A program made the position numbers and the translations under genes. Under the pieces are notes generated by a model that ran no database searches, was not told the DNA's origin, and worked only from the letters and a program-made list of their open reading frames with translations. A stretch of 64,000 nt of DNA from Choristoneura fumiferana. Lineage: Eukaryota; Arthropoda; Insecta; Lepidoptera; Tortricidae. Below are positions 9,662 through 22,222 of the stretch, piece by piece. Position 1 is the first letter of the stretch, and each line of letters starts with the position of its first letter. The DNA lies in assembly GCF_025370935.1 (NCBI RefSeq), contig NC_133472.1, positions 11,840,616-11,904,615 on the forward strand. Direction: 5' to 3'.

Positions 9662-10338
9662 ATATTTATCTATACATGGTTTGGATAGGTATTAAACTAA
9701 ATGTAAACAAAACAACGTCAATTGGTGTCTTAAATATTGAAATTCTCCCAATAAACTATATCTAAACATTTACATTTCTGTATTGAAATACACTAGTCTA
9801 GTTTGTATTACAATGATAATTAAGTAAAATGTTAAAATTTCTGGAATGTCCCAAATCTGACAGCTGATGTTTGTTACATTTAGTTAATTACCTAAACGTT
9901 TTAAGTATTACACAACTTTATCATTACCAAGTAACACTTGGGGTCTATATTTCTACAGATCTTCAGTGTTTTTTGATTAATTGAACTAAATGTACGTAAG
10001 TACTTACGTACTAAAAAGAAGACGTCCGCGTTTTCAAAGACAAATACGAAAATAACAAACTTCTTCTTAATTCTTTTTTTCAGTTGTGATGAATTAGGTA
10101 GGTAAATGATTGTTTATCTTTTACTGAAAGGAAAGTTTATCTAAATGAGCTTGGGTTGAGTTTCAAGAAAAATTACACAAATGCGGATTTATTCGTGATG
10201 TACTGTTATCTATGAAGTAGGTATGGCGAAAAACTTTAGGTACATTAAAAATCTAATATATAGGTAGGTTTTATGCGTGAAAGTAATTCTTAGGTCTCCT
10301 CACGGCCATCAATCCAGCAACGGTTTGTTTTAAGTTTT
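9662..10338. other. Unassigned AT-rich sequence
   Basis: No gene seen. A 20-bp perfect palindrome GTACGTAAGTACTTACGTAC lies at about 9992-10011. Its role, if any, is unknown. Confidence 0.5.
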
Positions 10339-10624
10339 TGCAGGTGGTAGGACCTTGTGCAAGGTCCGCCCGGATAGCTACCACCATCTTGCTCGCTAAT
10401 CCTGCCGTGAAATAGCAGTGCTTGCACTGTTATGTTTCGGCGTGGAGAGTAAGACAGCCGGTGAAATTACTGGCACTTGAGGTATCCCATCTTAGACCTC
10501 TAGGTTGGCAACGCATCTGCAATCCCCCTGGTGTTGCAGGTGTCTATGTGCGGTGGTAATCTCTAACCATCAGGAGACCCACTTGCTCGTTTGCCATCCA
10601 GTCGAATATATATATAAAAAAAAG
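10339..10624 (+). mobile_element. Retroposon 3' end (GCAGGTGGTAGGACC family), copy 1
   Basis: A 285-bp unit beginning TTGCAGGTGGTAGGACC and ending in GTTTGCCATCCAGTCGAA with a short A-rich tail. It is nearly identical to 23521-23801. The head carries a perfect hairpin, GGACCTTGTGCAAGGTCC. The sequence resembles the 3' region of a common lepidopteran LINE or a SINE derived from it; which of these could not be decided without a search. No open reading frame of note. Confidence 0.7.
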
Positions 10625-13600
10625 TTCATGATATTTATGTATTCACATAAGTATACCTCTCGGCAATTCGATACAAAAATGTTTTCATTATTTTAACCAA
10701 AACTTATTTAAAATTTCAAAAATATTACAAGCGTTGAGCTTTTAAATATATTGCTTACCTATTAGTTTTACTAGGTTCACCAGTTTTCCGAACTGTAAAA
10801 TATGATCTCACTTTCACTTTTTCAGATTATGAGACGGATATGATTCAAATCAAAAGAAATATTTCCGATGACTACAAGTTTCCTTAGTGTCCGGAACGGA
10901 AGAACACCGGAACACAGTCAAACCGGAGGGCCAGTTCACATTAATCAGTAAAGATTTATGGCATATCCATAGTGATTTCTATGAACAGATTTCCGGATGT
11001 CCGCGTTGAACGGTTGACGACAGTTATTTTTTATACGTATTCATCCCTTTCAATCGTCGGTTGTTCCAGTCGACCCGGCCCCGGTGTAACTTATAAAACT
11101 GAGGTTTTTTTACAAGTGCGATTAAATTGTGCCTATCATGTGGACGTGTGTCAAAACATCTTATAATTTAGGACTTATCTTTGATTTTCATTGATTTCCG
11201 AAAAAAATATTTCTTACATCATGTTCATTGTTGCAAACAAGTTCGTGCGTACTCGTACACATAATACGAGTATTACGAAGGTATTTATTACTACAATATT
11301 GAGTTGTTCATGCTCTCGCTAATATAACTGAATATCCATAGTATTATTGCCAGTTTATAAAATAACTCTAAATTCCACTTTTCTGATATTTTTATGTTTG
11401 GTCATCGGCAGCGCTCGCCGTAGTTATGGAATTTAAGTAAAATTTCCAAAAATAGTGCACAACTGATCTGCAACTTCGATATTTTGGACACATTCTAGAA
11501 AGGTTACGTAGCACAGAGAGCCCTATGAAATCTCTTTGAAATTAACCGTCTCATTTGGACGCCATTATCATTATTTAATTTGCGATCTGGTTAAGGTTAC
11601 GGAGGAGTGGAACGCAATCAAATGGCAATAAGTAGTAACTAAATTTATTTCGGCTTAGTCGGGCAAAGAAATTACCCCTCGGTGCCAAATAATCCCGATT
11701 TGCATGTAAATTGAGCCTGTTAATTCCCCGATAGAAAATATGCGTCGTCTTCAATCTGTTTCATCCGTTCGATAAAACTGTCGGTGTCTAGGGACCAAGC
11801 TAGTGACATCGTCTTTGAACTTTGCTGATACTGAAACCCGCTATAGGCGACTATTTTTAGGCGTTTTAGCTAAAAATACGGCCTAATAAAAAACCAAGAA
11901 TTAGCTCCTTCTGTTATTAAATCAACTAGTAGAGCCGGCGCTGGAAGTAGTCAAGTAGTTTAGTGTGCGTGATTCGAGGACTGAATTCCATCAATGGATT
12001 TGTGTTAAGAATGGGCCAAAGTTTAATATACTTATGGCTATTGAAAGATATTTGTCTAAGTTCTGCGATAAATTTACTACAACAACGGAATAAATAAATA
12101 TTACAGGACAACTTACGTCAGTTCTAGCCTACACTAATGGAAATCTTGGTACTTGATCTGGTAATTTCAACGCCCCCAATAGATCTGAATTTAACTCAGT
12201 GCTTTGGCACCGTTGGCATTGCCCTAGCCACGACACTATATCCAACAGTGTTTCTAAAAACTAATACTCTACAAACGTGTTACTGGAGATCCGTTAAATA
12301 ATTTACATCGACCACCGAATCAGTGGCAAGTTTATTGTTTCAAACTGCATTTCGAATGGACCGTGAATAACTTCCCTTTGTGAATGTTTTATCAACGTGC
12401 GCAGCAGTTCGCAGGTCAGGCTACGTTAACCCCTACATTGTGGTTGGCTGGCATGCGCTGACTGCACTCAAACATACAAAATAATAAGAAACTAAATTGT
12501 AATATTACGAATAATTTATAATATTAAGATTTATACATATTACACTGTTTGCCGTCACGGTCACGGAAAAAACTGGCCGAAAAAAGAACACTGATATGAG
12601 GATAAGTGGACATCAAGGGGCAAATAGTTCAGTCGAAGACAAATATCTATCCGTCAAATAATAATATATGTACCTATGTACCTACACATCGACGTTATGG
12701 TTAGTTGCATAAAAAAGCGCTTGGTAATAAAGTCATTCTCAGTGCACTATTTAAAAATGGATTATAATCAAGTCAAGGTATTTTAACACGTATGGTAAAA
12801 GGACCAGATGTGTTAGGCAGGTACTTATTAAGTGTGTATTCAGCAATTTTTTCGTACATCATTCGCTTTTCGTGTTTATTTTTAGATTTAGATACCTAGT
12901 ACTTATAAATCCAACAATTATGTGTAGTTAACGAAGAAAATAATAGAAAGTGGAGGACGTAAACAAGGAAAGTGCTTAGGAATGAAATATTAGGAAATGC
13001 TCAGTAATAAGCTTAAAGAGCCCGGGTCGTGTAGTGGCGTAATTTAATTTGTCGCGAGGAAGGAAATAAAATCTTCCGGCTTTTCTTGGCACCTACTCTA
13101 CGGCGAAAGGAAACTTTTTTGCATACTCGACGAATTTAGAAATTTAAATGTATGTATTTAAAAAATAATAATAGCCTTGGTAGTTTGGTTAAGTTTGGTT
13201 GTGGTTCCTCAGCGCTGGGGCTCAGTTGATTTTTTACATTCTAGTTAGAGATCTTGTGACAAGAAATACTTAGTATTTCATTTGTTGTGCTGCTAATTAA
13301 AACTACTTAAAATAAACCGAACTCTCAATAATTGGCATTTATATTGTACTAAAAGCTTAAATACTACACTCTCTAACGCTGCATTGTATACGCGTATAGC
13401 CAAAAATACCTTCAGTATGTTTTTTCTTTGAAATGTACGGAATTTATAATCATTTAAAACGGATCCATACACACTAATTGTTCAAGAAAGGTCTTGGGTT
13501 CCTTCTGTAAAATCAGTATTTAATTAAATGTTTTGATAAGAAGTAGGTAATCACGTTGATCCCACTTAGTCCCTATCCTAAATTGAATGTTAACATACTT

Positions 13601-13870
13601 ACAATAGATACTTCAAACTTTATGCCTTTAACATTGTTGGAATGCCTGTGTGCGTTAACTTTTCCTTCTTCTACCAGTATCAGAAAAATTTACGATATTT
13701 TTTTCTATTTATTACCTAGTTACATAATAATATATTATACTAAAATAAAATGTCTTTAATATCGTAAAAATATCCGGTTGAATTTTTTGCTCCTGATTAA
13801 AGCGGGAGGTATAAATTTAAACGTAACAGCGATCGATGTAAATTCTTTAGCCGATTTTGAGAACAATTAA
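10625..13870. other. Unassigned 3.2-kb AT-rich stretch
   Basis: Neither strand shows an open frame above about 70 codons with recognisable motifs. No clear inverted or tandem repeat was noticed by eye. This is the longest stretch in the first third of the window without obvious transposon debris, so it is a reasonable place to look for conserved non-coding elements. Confidence 0.45.
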
Positions 13871-13877
13871 ATTAATT

Positions 13878-14050
13878 TGAAAAACCGGCCAAGAGCGTGT
13901 CGGACACGCCCAAGATAGGGGTTCCGTAGCCATTACAAAAAATTAAGTAATATTTTACTAAGGATCTCGTATTGTGTACGAATCTTCCAAGTTTACATAT
14001 TTTTAACCGACTTCAAAAAAGGAGGAGGTTCTATGTTCCAATGTTAGGTC
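13878..14050 (+). mobile_element. Truncated family A end joined to an AACCGACTTC repeat end
   Basis: 13878-14000 is the left end of the GGTTCCG family, with the palindrome GTGTCGGACAC and GGGGTTCCGTAGCCATTAC. From 14006 the sequence switches to TTTAACCGACTTC followed by GGAGGAGGTTCT, the terminal signature of another repeat family (see 29080-29630). Both are fragments. Confidence 0.7.
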
Positions 14051-15765
14051 GGTAAGCACAATGGTCTCCGGCTACACAACCGTTCGCTGGATTTTAATTT
14101 ACTGAAAATCTCCAGTTGGTCCTTCATTCAACTCAACAGGCGGCACGTCTCGGCTTGGAAAACAAAGTCATGAGCGTATATTAAAATCAACCTTGATCGA
14201 AGTCAGCGGAGCAATATTGGGTGCGTGTGTTTAGCGGCACTAAGGGACGAAGTACCTCCTTGCGACCTACGCGTGCCGCCTGCAGCCCGACCGAGGCTAT
14301 CGGAAAATTGGTTCTCTTTGATGCTGCCTTCAATTACTGCTGAATATGAATTGAGGTTTTTTCTTGAATCACAAATACGTATTCCTGCATATTTATAGGT
14401 TGCTATCAAAAGAAATATTTACGAGTTATGTTTGCACAGAATCGTTTCGACGGCGAAAGTGTATTACTTTCAGTAATAGGCTTACTTGTACGAGAAATTT
14501 CCCTTTAAAAGCAAAAAAAAGCAAGCAAGCAAGCGCTTTGTGCCTTGACATGAAATAAGTAAACGTTATTGTAACGAAATATTAAATGACATTATATTGG
14601 CCTTTAGTGAACTAAGTATTTATTACCAAAACACAATCCTCCTTCTTACGCAATGGGGTACCTAATAACACGATATAATACAATACAACAGTACATTACT
14701 GCCGAGGCTGGGAAAAAGCAGTTCGTGTATGAGTAGAGTTTGACGGACGAAGCGTAGCTGAGTCAATAAATAAGAATCCATGAATTGCCATTTCCGCTGA
14801 GGCATGTCTAGTGCTTTTTCTACAATAATGCGAGGAAATAAAGCAAAATTGTTAAAACATTAAATTAAATGGTTGGGCACGGTTTTAAATTTTTTCTCTT
14901 ATAATTTCCCGCTATACTTTAATTTTTATTTCTAAAGTACACGACACGACTCATAATGCCATTTCATTAGAAATAATAATTTAATTAAAAAAATATATAT
15001 CAATATAAAATATTAAGTTAGATTTATTTGTATCACTAAATAAAGGCTTAAAGTGCTACTGAACGCTTTTTAGTTAATTGAGCCATTTTCTATTGTTACC
15101 ATTTTTTCGATTTCAATGAGGGCTATTGCATCGCGTATGAATTCGCCGCTAGAGGCGCTAGTGTAGCGTGAGGTCTCCGAAATGTCAAATCACATAGTTT
15201 TTGGGTGAGCTACGCGGGTTTATTTATAATTAGAATAATTTTGTGAATATTTTGCATTACCTGAAATTAATTATGGCAATTACGCGTCCGGGGCAATGAA
15301 TGTCTGTGTTTTGAGAGAGTTTTGTCTTTCGGAAACTTTTGTCTTCCCTTTTTTTGCGAATAAAACGGGACTACGGAACACTGTGGTTGCTCGATATTTT
15401 TATGGTAGGGTTTTAAGGTGTTTTAGCGCCCGTAATAACAGACCTACGAATAAATAATAAGTCAGGAAGCGTAACTCAGAATAAATTAAGGCTATACCTA
15501 AAACCAAAACGACTTATGATTCAAATACGAATCAATTTCAACTTGAAATTTTCAAGGTTGCAAATAGACGTTCTTGTTCATTGGTTAAAATTCAGAAACA
15601 AAGCAGGGATTGGTTGGCTCGCGTGATGCAATGTCAGATGCAGAAACTACAACAATTGGCGTTCAGACGGATCACTTCTTACACCTAACATCTCCTTCCT
15701 CTTTGCACCTAACCGTTAGATTCTAACGTTTCAATGTCGTATCATATATTGATAATGACAGCTGT
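14051..15765. other. Unassigned AT-rich sequence
   Basis: No gene or clear repeat seen. A short tract of GCAAGCAAGCAAGC lies near 14520-14532. Confidence 0.45.
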
Positions 15766-16260
15766 TATACGACTTAAAGGAAAGGATGAGCTGTTACCTC
15801 AGAACTCCGTCATTCATGAACCGATTTGAAAAAAATATATTTTTCGTTTGTATAAGAATACCTCTAATTAAGTCCCATAAGCACAAAATCAGGATCTGAT
15901 GATTGGATCCTAAGGAAATCCTTCAAATACTGTAGGGACACCTATGGTAATTTCGATATATATTTAGTAGTAACTCGTGCATTTGCTCTCGAATATCATC
16001 AATTGATGAAGTGGAACTAATGATAAAGACAAGTGAAGACCACAGTTGACCACCACAGTTGGAGTTAGGTACTACTCAATAACAATTATTTCACGGGTTT
16101 AATTTCAATTATTTTAACACATTTGCTAAGTAATTTATGCTCCTCGTAATGCATATGGTGAAATGGAACGGGTGGTGTGGTGAAGCACCAGGACTCTTGA
16201 ATAATGAACGTCTCTGCATCGGAAAAAGCAATATTTTGTAAAAGGTGATGATCAGTTGAC
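15766..16260 (+). mobile_element. AACCGACTTC-family repeat body, plus orientation
   Basis: The order of segments matches 29160-29560 and, reversed, 48100-48545. These are GAACCGATTTGAAAAA, ATCAGGATCTGATGATTGGA, ACACCTATGG, GTAACTCGTGCATT, a GAAGACCACAG segment, TTATTTCACGGG and GTGAAGCACCAGGACTC, then AAAAGCAATATTTTGTAAAA. It is non-coding here; both termini look truncated. Confidence 0.65.
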
Positions 16261-16734
16261 ATTAAACTATTGTATCTTATATTATTCACACTAAAAATAG
16301 TGAAAAATATAAATACTGTTTGTACCTATTGGTTGGGCGATACAGAAAAGAAGAAAGTATGAAGAGGGGTGAGGAAACTGTCATTTACATTACGTGAGAC
16401 ATAGACCACAAACTTGATTTTGCATAATACTGACCATCTCAAACTGAAAATGTATTTGAACATTTTTGAATATAAATCTAATTTTACGACTACTTACTAG
16501 TGGAAAGTGATTCCTGGTCATTTTAATTTTGCATTGTTCCTGCACCACTTCATAACACACGTTGGTATGATAAGTAATTTAGAGCTGTTCACAATCAAAA
16601 ATGCGAAAATTTGACGTGAGCTCACTAAACTTGCAAAATAAATGTCAGTCAAAATAAAATGACGCGCATGCGCACTTTAGCGCAGGACACGCTTAGGACA
16701 TGGTATGTATGCTAGCGCGGTTACAATTCCTGAC
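16261..16734. other. Unassigned sequence
   Basis: Nothing gene-like or repetitive noticed. Confidence 0.4.
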
Positions 16735-17862
16735 TTATTATAGACGGAGAGCGGGCTGCAAAATTTCGTACCTACTTGATACCGCGATGAAATGCACAAT
16801 AGTTTCCCATAAAACTGATGCTTAGTCCGAATTTGATAGTCTGCCACGGCGGAATTGCAATACAATGACTTTTTTTTGTACACCAGAAATAGTAAGCACA
16901 TAATCTCGCATGTCAAGGTGTTTCGGCAGAAAAAGCCTTGGTAGACTTATATATTCCGAAAATGAGGGTTCATTTAGCTGGTTTACTGACCAATACATTG
17001 CAAATAACGCTCTAGAATAACCCCTTTCAAGGAATAGGTCGATTACCCAGTCACCCTATGGGTATACATGGCATTAATGTGCTATCATGTAGAACTTGAC
17101 TCCTTCAACTTTTAGAATCGTGATATCTCGGGAATGGTAGTTCTTAGGAAATAAAGTATAAGGACCATTTTTGTAGATAATTTTATGATCTATATTTTTT
17201 GTCTGGACTACTTTTTGATAAAACTCACCGTTTTCGGAAAAAAAAACAAATAACCTCAAATTTTGAACTTTGACGCCGAATAACTTTTTGCACACATGGG
17301 ATCAATGGGGACTTATGACACTTTATTCCTAATGGTGTACCCAAGGTCTCCACCAAAATTCAGCTTTGTCGGAATTTATGGAAATTGAAATGTCTATATT
17401 GAGCGGAGTAGAGGTTGCTCACATATAATCTCGTATGTCAAGGTATTTCGGCAGAAACAGCCTTGTCAGACTTATATATTCCGGAAATGAAGGTTCATAC
17501 CTACCGAATGGAATTGGTTTCATGCTGGTATCAGATGGGTATATTTAGGGGTCCTGGTGGTCACATTTGAAAGCGTCTGCCGAGCACTTCCGGCAAAAAA
17601 ATACTGACATATTTCGCTTTTCTGTATCTACCAGTAAATTCCTAACTGATGCCATGAATATTATTTCAGTACCTATCAGATGGGTAAAATGACGCCCCTT
17701 GTTTCGCACCGGAAGTGACTATTTTTTGGTACTTTCGGCAAGTTCCGCCATGGCTGACTATCAAATTCGGACTCAGCATCAGTTTTATGGGAAACCATTG
17801 TGCGTTTCATCGCGATATCAAGTAGGTACGAAATTGTGCAGTACGCTCTCCGTCTATAAGTA
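16735..17862. mobile_element. 1.1-kb TIR element with ~120-bp arms
   Basis: The left arm 16735-16856 pairs with the right arm 17743-17862 over about 120 bp with roughly ten mismatches by eye. Shared stretches are TATAGACGGAGAGCG, TTTCGTACCTACTTGATA, TTTCCCATAAAACTGATGC and TCCGAATTTGATAGTC. Inside, a ~75-bp segment is directly repeated at about 16900-16975 and 17422-17500 (ATGTCAAGGT, TTTCGGCAGAAA, GACTTATATATTCCG). No transposase was found in the roughly 900-bp centre, so it is non-autonomous. Confidence 0.8.
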
Positions 17863-18299
17863 CGAGCTTTACTAGATTTTTAAATAGTTACGTAATTATT
17901 ATTTCCTGTGCGGGTTATAACCTAATGATATGTTAACGACCCGTAACTCTATGTACACGATCCCCGGTGTGCAGGTGAGCGTTTATAGGCTGCTTAACAA
18001 CGTCTCCGCGCGACTATTACTCGCTAAAACTTTCGGGACCTTTTTAGAAACGGTCAAACTACACTTCACGCAACTGAGACCATTTCAACTTGCCGTATCC
18101 GTCTTGTATGTTGGAGTTAGCGGAAGTTTTGTTTACTGACAGATACACCGTTCAACTGAACTTCGATAAAGAAGTGAAGAGAAATGGTTTTAAAACAGAT
18201 ACGTAGAAGTTATAAATTCATCAGTAATTTGAGGTTTCGATAACTCATTTACAGAACTGGAAAATCATATCACCTCGTTTCATCCTATAATATACACCT
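17863..18299. other. Unassigned sequence
   Basis: A 69-codon frame from 17930 has no recognisable motif. The string GTGTGCAG followed by GTGAGCG near 17968-17982 fits a splice-donor consensus, but nothing else supports an exon. Confidence 0.35.
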
Positions 18300-18400
18300 A
18301 CTTCCTACTTTTGGGCGAAGGCCTTGTTTCAGAATAAGAGGGCTGTAGTTATTATGCCGGCACAGTGCAGATTGGGAACTTAACACACAAAAAACATATT
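18300..18400 (-). mobile_element. Fragment of tRNA-derived SINE tail, minus strand
   Basis: TTTTGGGCGAAGGCCT, CAGAATAAGAGGGCT and CAGTGCAGATTGGGAACTT match the tail-side part of the SINE at 45487-45786. The tRNA-like head is missing. Confidence 0.6.
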
Positions 18401-19595
18401 ATTATAAATACACAATAACACCTTTAAATTGCCTAAATATCTATAATACAAACTCGTCTTTACACGTACCTAATACGTCTTAATGTCCATTTTATGCAGT
18501 AAAAGCTCCGGTAAGTACTAAGGTCCAATCTGCTTGTGGAATTAATCCATTCAATTAGTCTGAGATAGCTAGTTAATTATCTGGATTAGAAGTTCGGTAG
18601 GTATATAAAGCCTATTCGGGGTTATCTACTAAACAAGGTTTTGTCTGTTTGATCCCAATCCCATAGAAGCGTTTGGGCCTTTCTTCATGAGATACATAAA
18701 CAGAGTTACAATTAGGACTGTTAGCACAGAAAAAACGAGTCAGATTATTTATCAGCTTACAAAGATTGAAGTTACCCCATTCAGAAACCATTGCCGAAAT
18801 GGCTACAGTACAAATTATTGCTAGTAGTCCTATTTACTTGTATCCAAGATTTTTACAAAAGCCTAAAAATGATTAAATCCAATCCAAAGACAGGGTATCT
18901 CATTCGAGTAACTGTTAGCGGTCAGCGCACAACGTCTAAACGTCTTAATCCGGCCGAGTCCGTGGGCAGGCGACGAAATGATGGGGCCGGCTATGGCTAA
19001 ATACGAGTACCGAACGGCCGGTTATACGGGTTATATTGGACAAAGGGATGGCGAGCGAAAAAAGAACAAACGCATCAGGGAATTGGGACCCGCTTGGTGA
19101 AAAGTGGCGTAATCGCACTATTTTTTTTATCATTTCAATACCAAAGCAGAGGCAATGCTGCTTAACTATATAGTACTAGGTAGCTTTTCCTTTACCCACG
19201 ATTTCGTCTGCGATCTGTAAAATAAGTTTTTTACGATAGTTATTATTGGTTAGTATGTAGGTAGGTACTGGTAGAAAAGTTTTATGTAAATCAAACTGTA
19301 GGTGTGTTCTCAACCCTAAAATATAGCATGCTCTCAATAAATATTGAAACGGAAGTGTTTTCCTTCCGACACAAGTTAATGAGATTGCCCTGCCTGCAAT
19401 AAATAAAATGAAAACAGTCCGGCACCGAGCTACGCCCCGTCACTTAATAATACGAAACCGATCCCGGTCTCTACAATTCTACGAGCTAGGTATAAAAAAA
19501 TCTTGAAAACGTCTAACTAAATAATTACACTTGATTTGAAATTGAGTTTGGCATTGAGGTCTATTCCCGCTATCGAAATCTAATCTAAAATACAA
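18401..19595. other. Unassigned sequence with one short GC-rich frame
   Basis: No supported gene. A 40-codon plus-strand frame at 18978-19100 is GC-rich relative to its surroundings and ends in a basic segment rich in Lys and Arg. It is too short and motif-free to call. Confidence 0.35.
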
Positions 19596-19637
19596 ACATT
19601 GGAACATAGAACCTCCTCCTTTTTTGAACTCGGTTAA
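19590..19637 (-). repeat. AACCGACTTC-family terminal fragment
   Basis: AACATTGGAACATAGAACC followed by TCCTCCTTTTTTGAACTCGG is the minus-strand terminus of the family also seen at 14006-14050 and 48500-48545. Confidence 0.7.
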
Positions 19638-22120
19638 TGAAATGACATATGCTCTGAAATTACGCTAATAATGAAAGCGCTAATTACTAGCTAAGTGTAT
19701 CAAGTTTAAGATTGATAATATGATGATTTATAATGCAAATTATGAGGAAATGAAAATCTCAGCAGTGTTTAACCATCACAATTAGTGTGCGGATATAATT
19801 AATAGTAGGCACGGTGTACGGCTACAGTGAAGTCTGAAGCGTCGTGTAACATGCTTCGAACTTACCACGTTTAATTAATCTTTGGCTTCAAGTCACGTTA
19901 CTAGAGACAAATTAATTTTACGAGAACTGTCATTACGATAAATTTAACTTGTTATAGTCGTAGTCACGGTAATCTGTGTAACGTAACGGCTAAACCCTTG
20001 CTAAACCAGAGTGTGTTTCAGAACTCGACTAAGTATAATCAGGTGGTCACATGATTGGTCAATAAAAATTTCACTCGGGGCGAACGATTGTCAATGGATG
20101 CTTGCGCTTAAAGCAGACAACGAGTTATTTAACTTCCTTGGAATTGGACATCAGTGATGAGGATGGAAGTTTGGAGATCTAAGTTCGTTTCAAAGAGAAT
20201 TTGAGAGATGGCGTGTAATTGATATCAATTAGGATTGCGCTGGCGGCGGGCGCCGCGAGCTCCACAATAGACTATCTCGAGCAAGAAATAGCCTCAGAAA
20301 ACTCGCCTTTCACTCATCGAGATTGTCGTTCTGATAAATTGTGTTTGACGAACTTCATTAATTCTTCTGCGGACCTATTATACTATGTAAATGGGGATTA
20401 CGGTTCATGCTGGATTTGAACTCAAAACCATACACTTTTTTTTCAAGAACGTTTTTCATTATGCTGTTTTGACAGCTACATAGCGTCTTGTACGTATTTT
20501 AACAAAGGATGTTTTTACACAGAGGTCCTGAGAATTACGTTTTGTTTCGAAACACCTGAGCCAGCTTCTAAGCGCACGTGAGGCAAGCGGCGATGATATT
20601 TTACTGATGGAGTTTTAAACGAAGGAAGGGCAGCCTGTTCTCTTGAATATGGAGAGGCAGTTAAGGAGTTTTAACGACCGAGGACTTAGCGAGTCCGAGA
20701 GTACCGCCTCACATAATCTGGGAGGAAGTTTGTTAATGCGCCTTAAAATTTTATGCCGCTGATTAAGTATGTTGTGGTTGTCAAGCCTACCTACTTACTT
20801 ATTACTATTTTTGTCTTAACATTACGACACTACCTAACCTATGTATGTAGGTACTTACATCAAGTTACTGTATTTTTTTTATTTGAGAAATTTAAACTTT
20901 ATTCATATAATTTCCCATTTTTTCTCCCGATGACATAAAATCAGGCACCAGAGGATATGTTTTCCATATTGTTTGTGCAGTAATATTTCTTATCTCACCA
21001 AACTATACGACGACTCAAATAACAGAGAAGTGTTGATAAAAGCAACCTTTATGAAATTTCATAGAAACTTTCTGTAGAGGCCTTGTCAGTAACTTTCTTT
21101 AGACAAGTTTTCCCGATACTTGCTTGGAGCGAGGGTTCAATCAAAAGTTTGTGAAGAAAATATTCAGTACAGATACATAATTTAACGTAGAAATATTGTA
21201 GCTACTTTATTTTGTCGCCTATTGTTTTACTCAGCTAGAAGTATTAAACTGAACTGAAGAATGTTTTTCAAGTTTTCACTTTCGAAAGCTCAAAGGTTGA
21301 GGTCAGAAAACTACAATTGGTTTAGCCTTAGCTCATACATGTATGTGTTCTATCAATTTATCCAACCACTATTCTATTTCCTTAAACTAGCGATTCTTGT
21401 ATCAAATATATACATTTGTTTCCAATGTTGCTATTTAATTTACTCACAATCGAAGTGAAAAGCAGATTGTAAAACTCGAGCATTAAACTCGCCGTACCTG
21501 CTCGGGTTAGCTTAGCTACATGGACGTCTCGGGTAAAATGGCTCGTTTTATGCTCACGTCGTACAATATACTATTTAATACAGGCCTTTTAATACTAAAT
21601 GATTTTTTTGTTGAATATACTTGCATTGTCTTCTAACTTAAGTAGATTACGCACACTAAATATCAAATCAATTCAAGCACTGAAAGTGGATCAAAATTAG
21701 CTTGCAAGATTTGAATTTTTAAATAAAGAAATATAAGACATAAAGTTAATTAATAAGCGTTTAAAAACTTTTTTGAATAAATTATAAGTACTGTGAATAT
21801 ATTTAATAATACAACAGTAAACATTACATACCAATTAAATAATGTATAACTATTTACTTACATATCTATCCCAAAGGTATGTACCTACATACCTAAAACA
21901 AAATTATAGGTAGCTAAACGAATTTTAAGATATTACTTAATTTCAATATTTTTACCTGTACGAAAAGTATTGTATATATACTTAATATTTAGGTCTCAAA
22001 AACTCGTGGCCGAAACACATTACTCGACATTAAGATCCCATTTTCTGCAACGGTTGTAAAAAACACTACTTATTTATTGGAATTTTGTTTGCAAAATTAT
22101 AACTCCCGGATTAAAGTACT
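19638..22120. other. Unassigned 2.5-kb AT-rich stretch
   Basis: No gene supported. A 66-codon frame from 20219 begins in a small GC-rich island (CTGGCGGCGGGCGCCGCGAG, 20241-20260), without recognisable motifs. Confidence 0.4.
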
Positions 22121-22222
22121 TAGGTACAGGCGCCATCAGATATTTCGGAGCATCCAAGGTGCATGTTCCGATATTTTTGACCACCTTGGCCGCTCCGAAA
22201 TATTTGATGGCGGCTGTACCTA
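22121..22222. mobile_element. Palindromic mini-MITE
   Basis: A 102-bp near-palindrome. TAGGTACAGGCGCCATCAGA followed by TATTTCGGAGC on the left is mirrored by GCTCCGAAATATTTGATGGC and GGCTGTACCTA on the right. No coding capacity. Confidence 0.8.

Noticed and set aside
9992..10011. 20-bp perfect palindrome GTACGTAAGTACTTACGTAC
   Set aside because: Built of the TACGTA/AGTACT words common in this AT-rich DNA; no context suggests an operator or origin.
18978..19100. 40-codon GC-rich frame with a basic C-terminal part
   Set aside because: Too short, no motif, no splice or promoter context that distinguishes it from chance.
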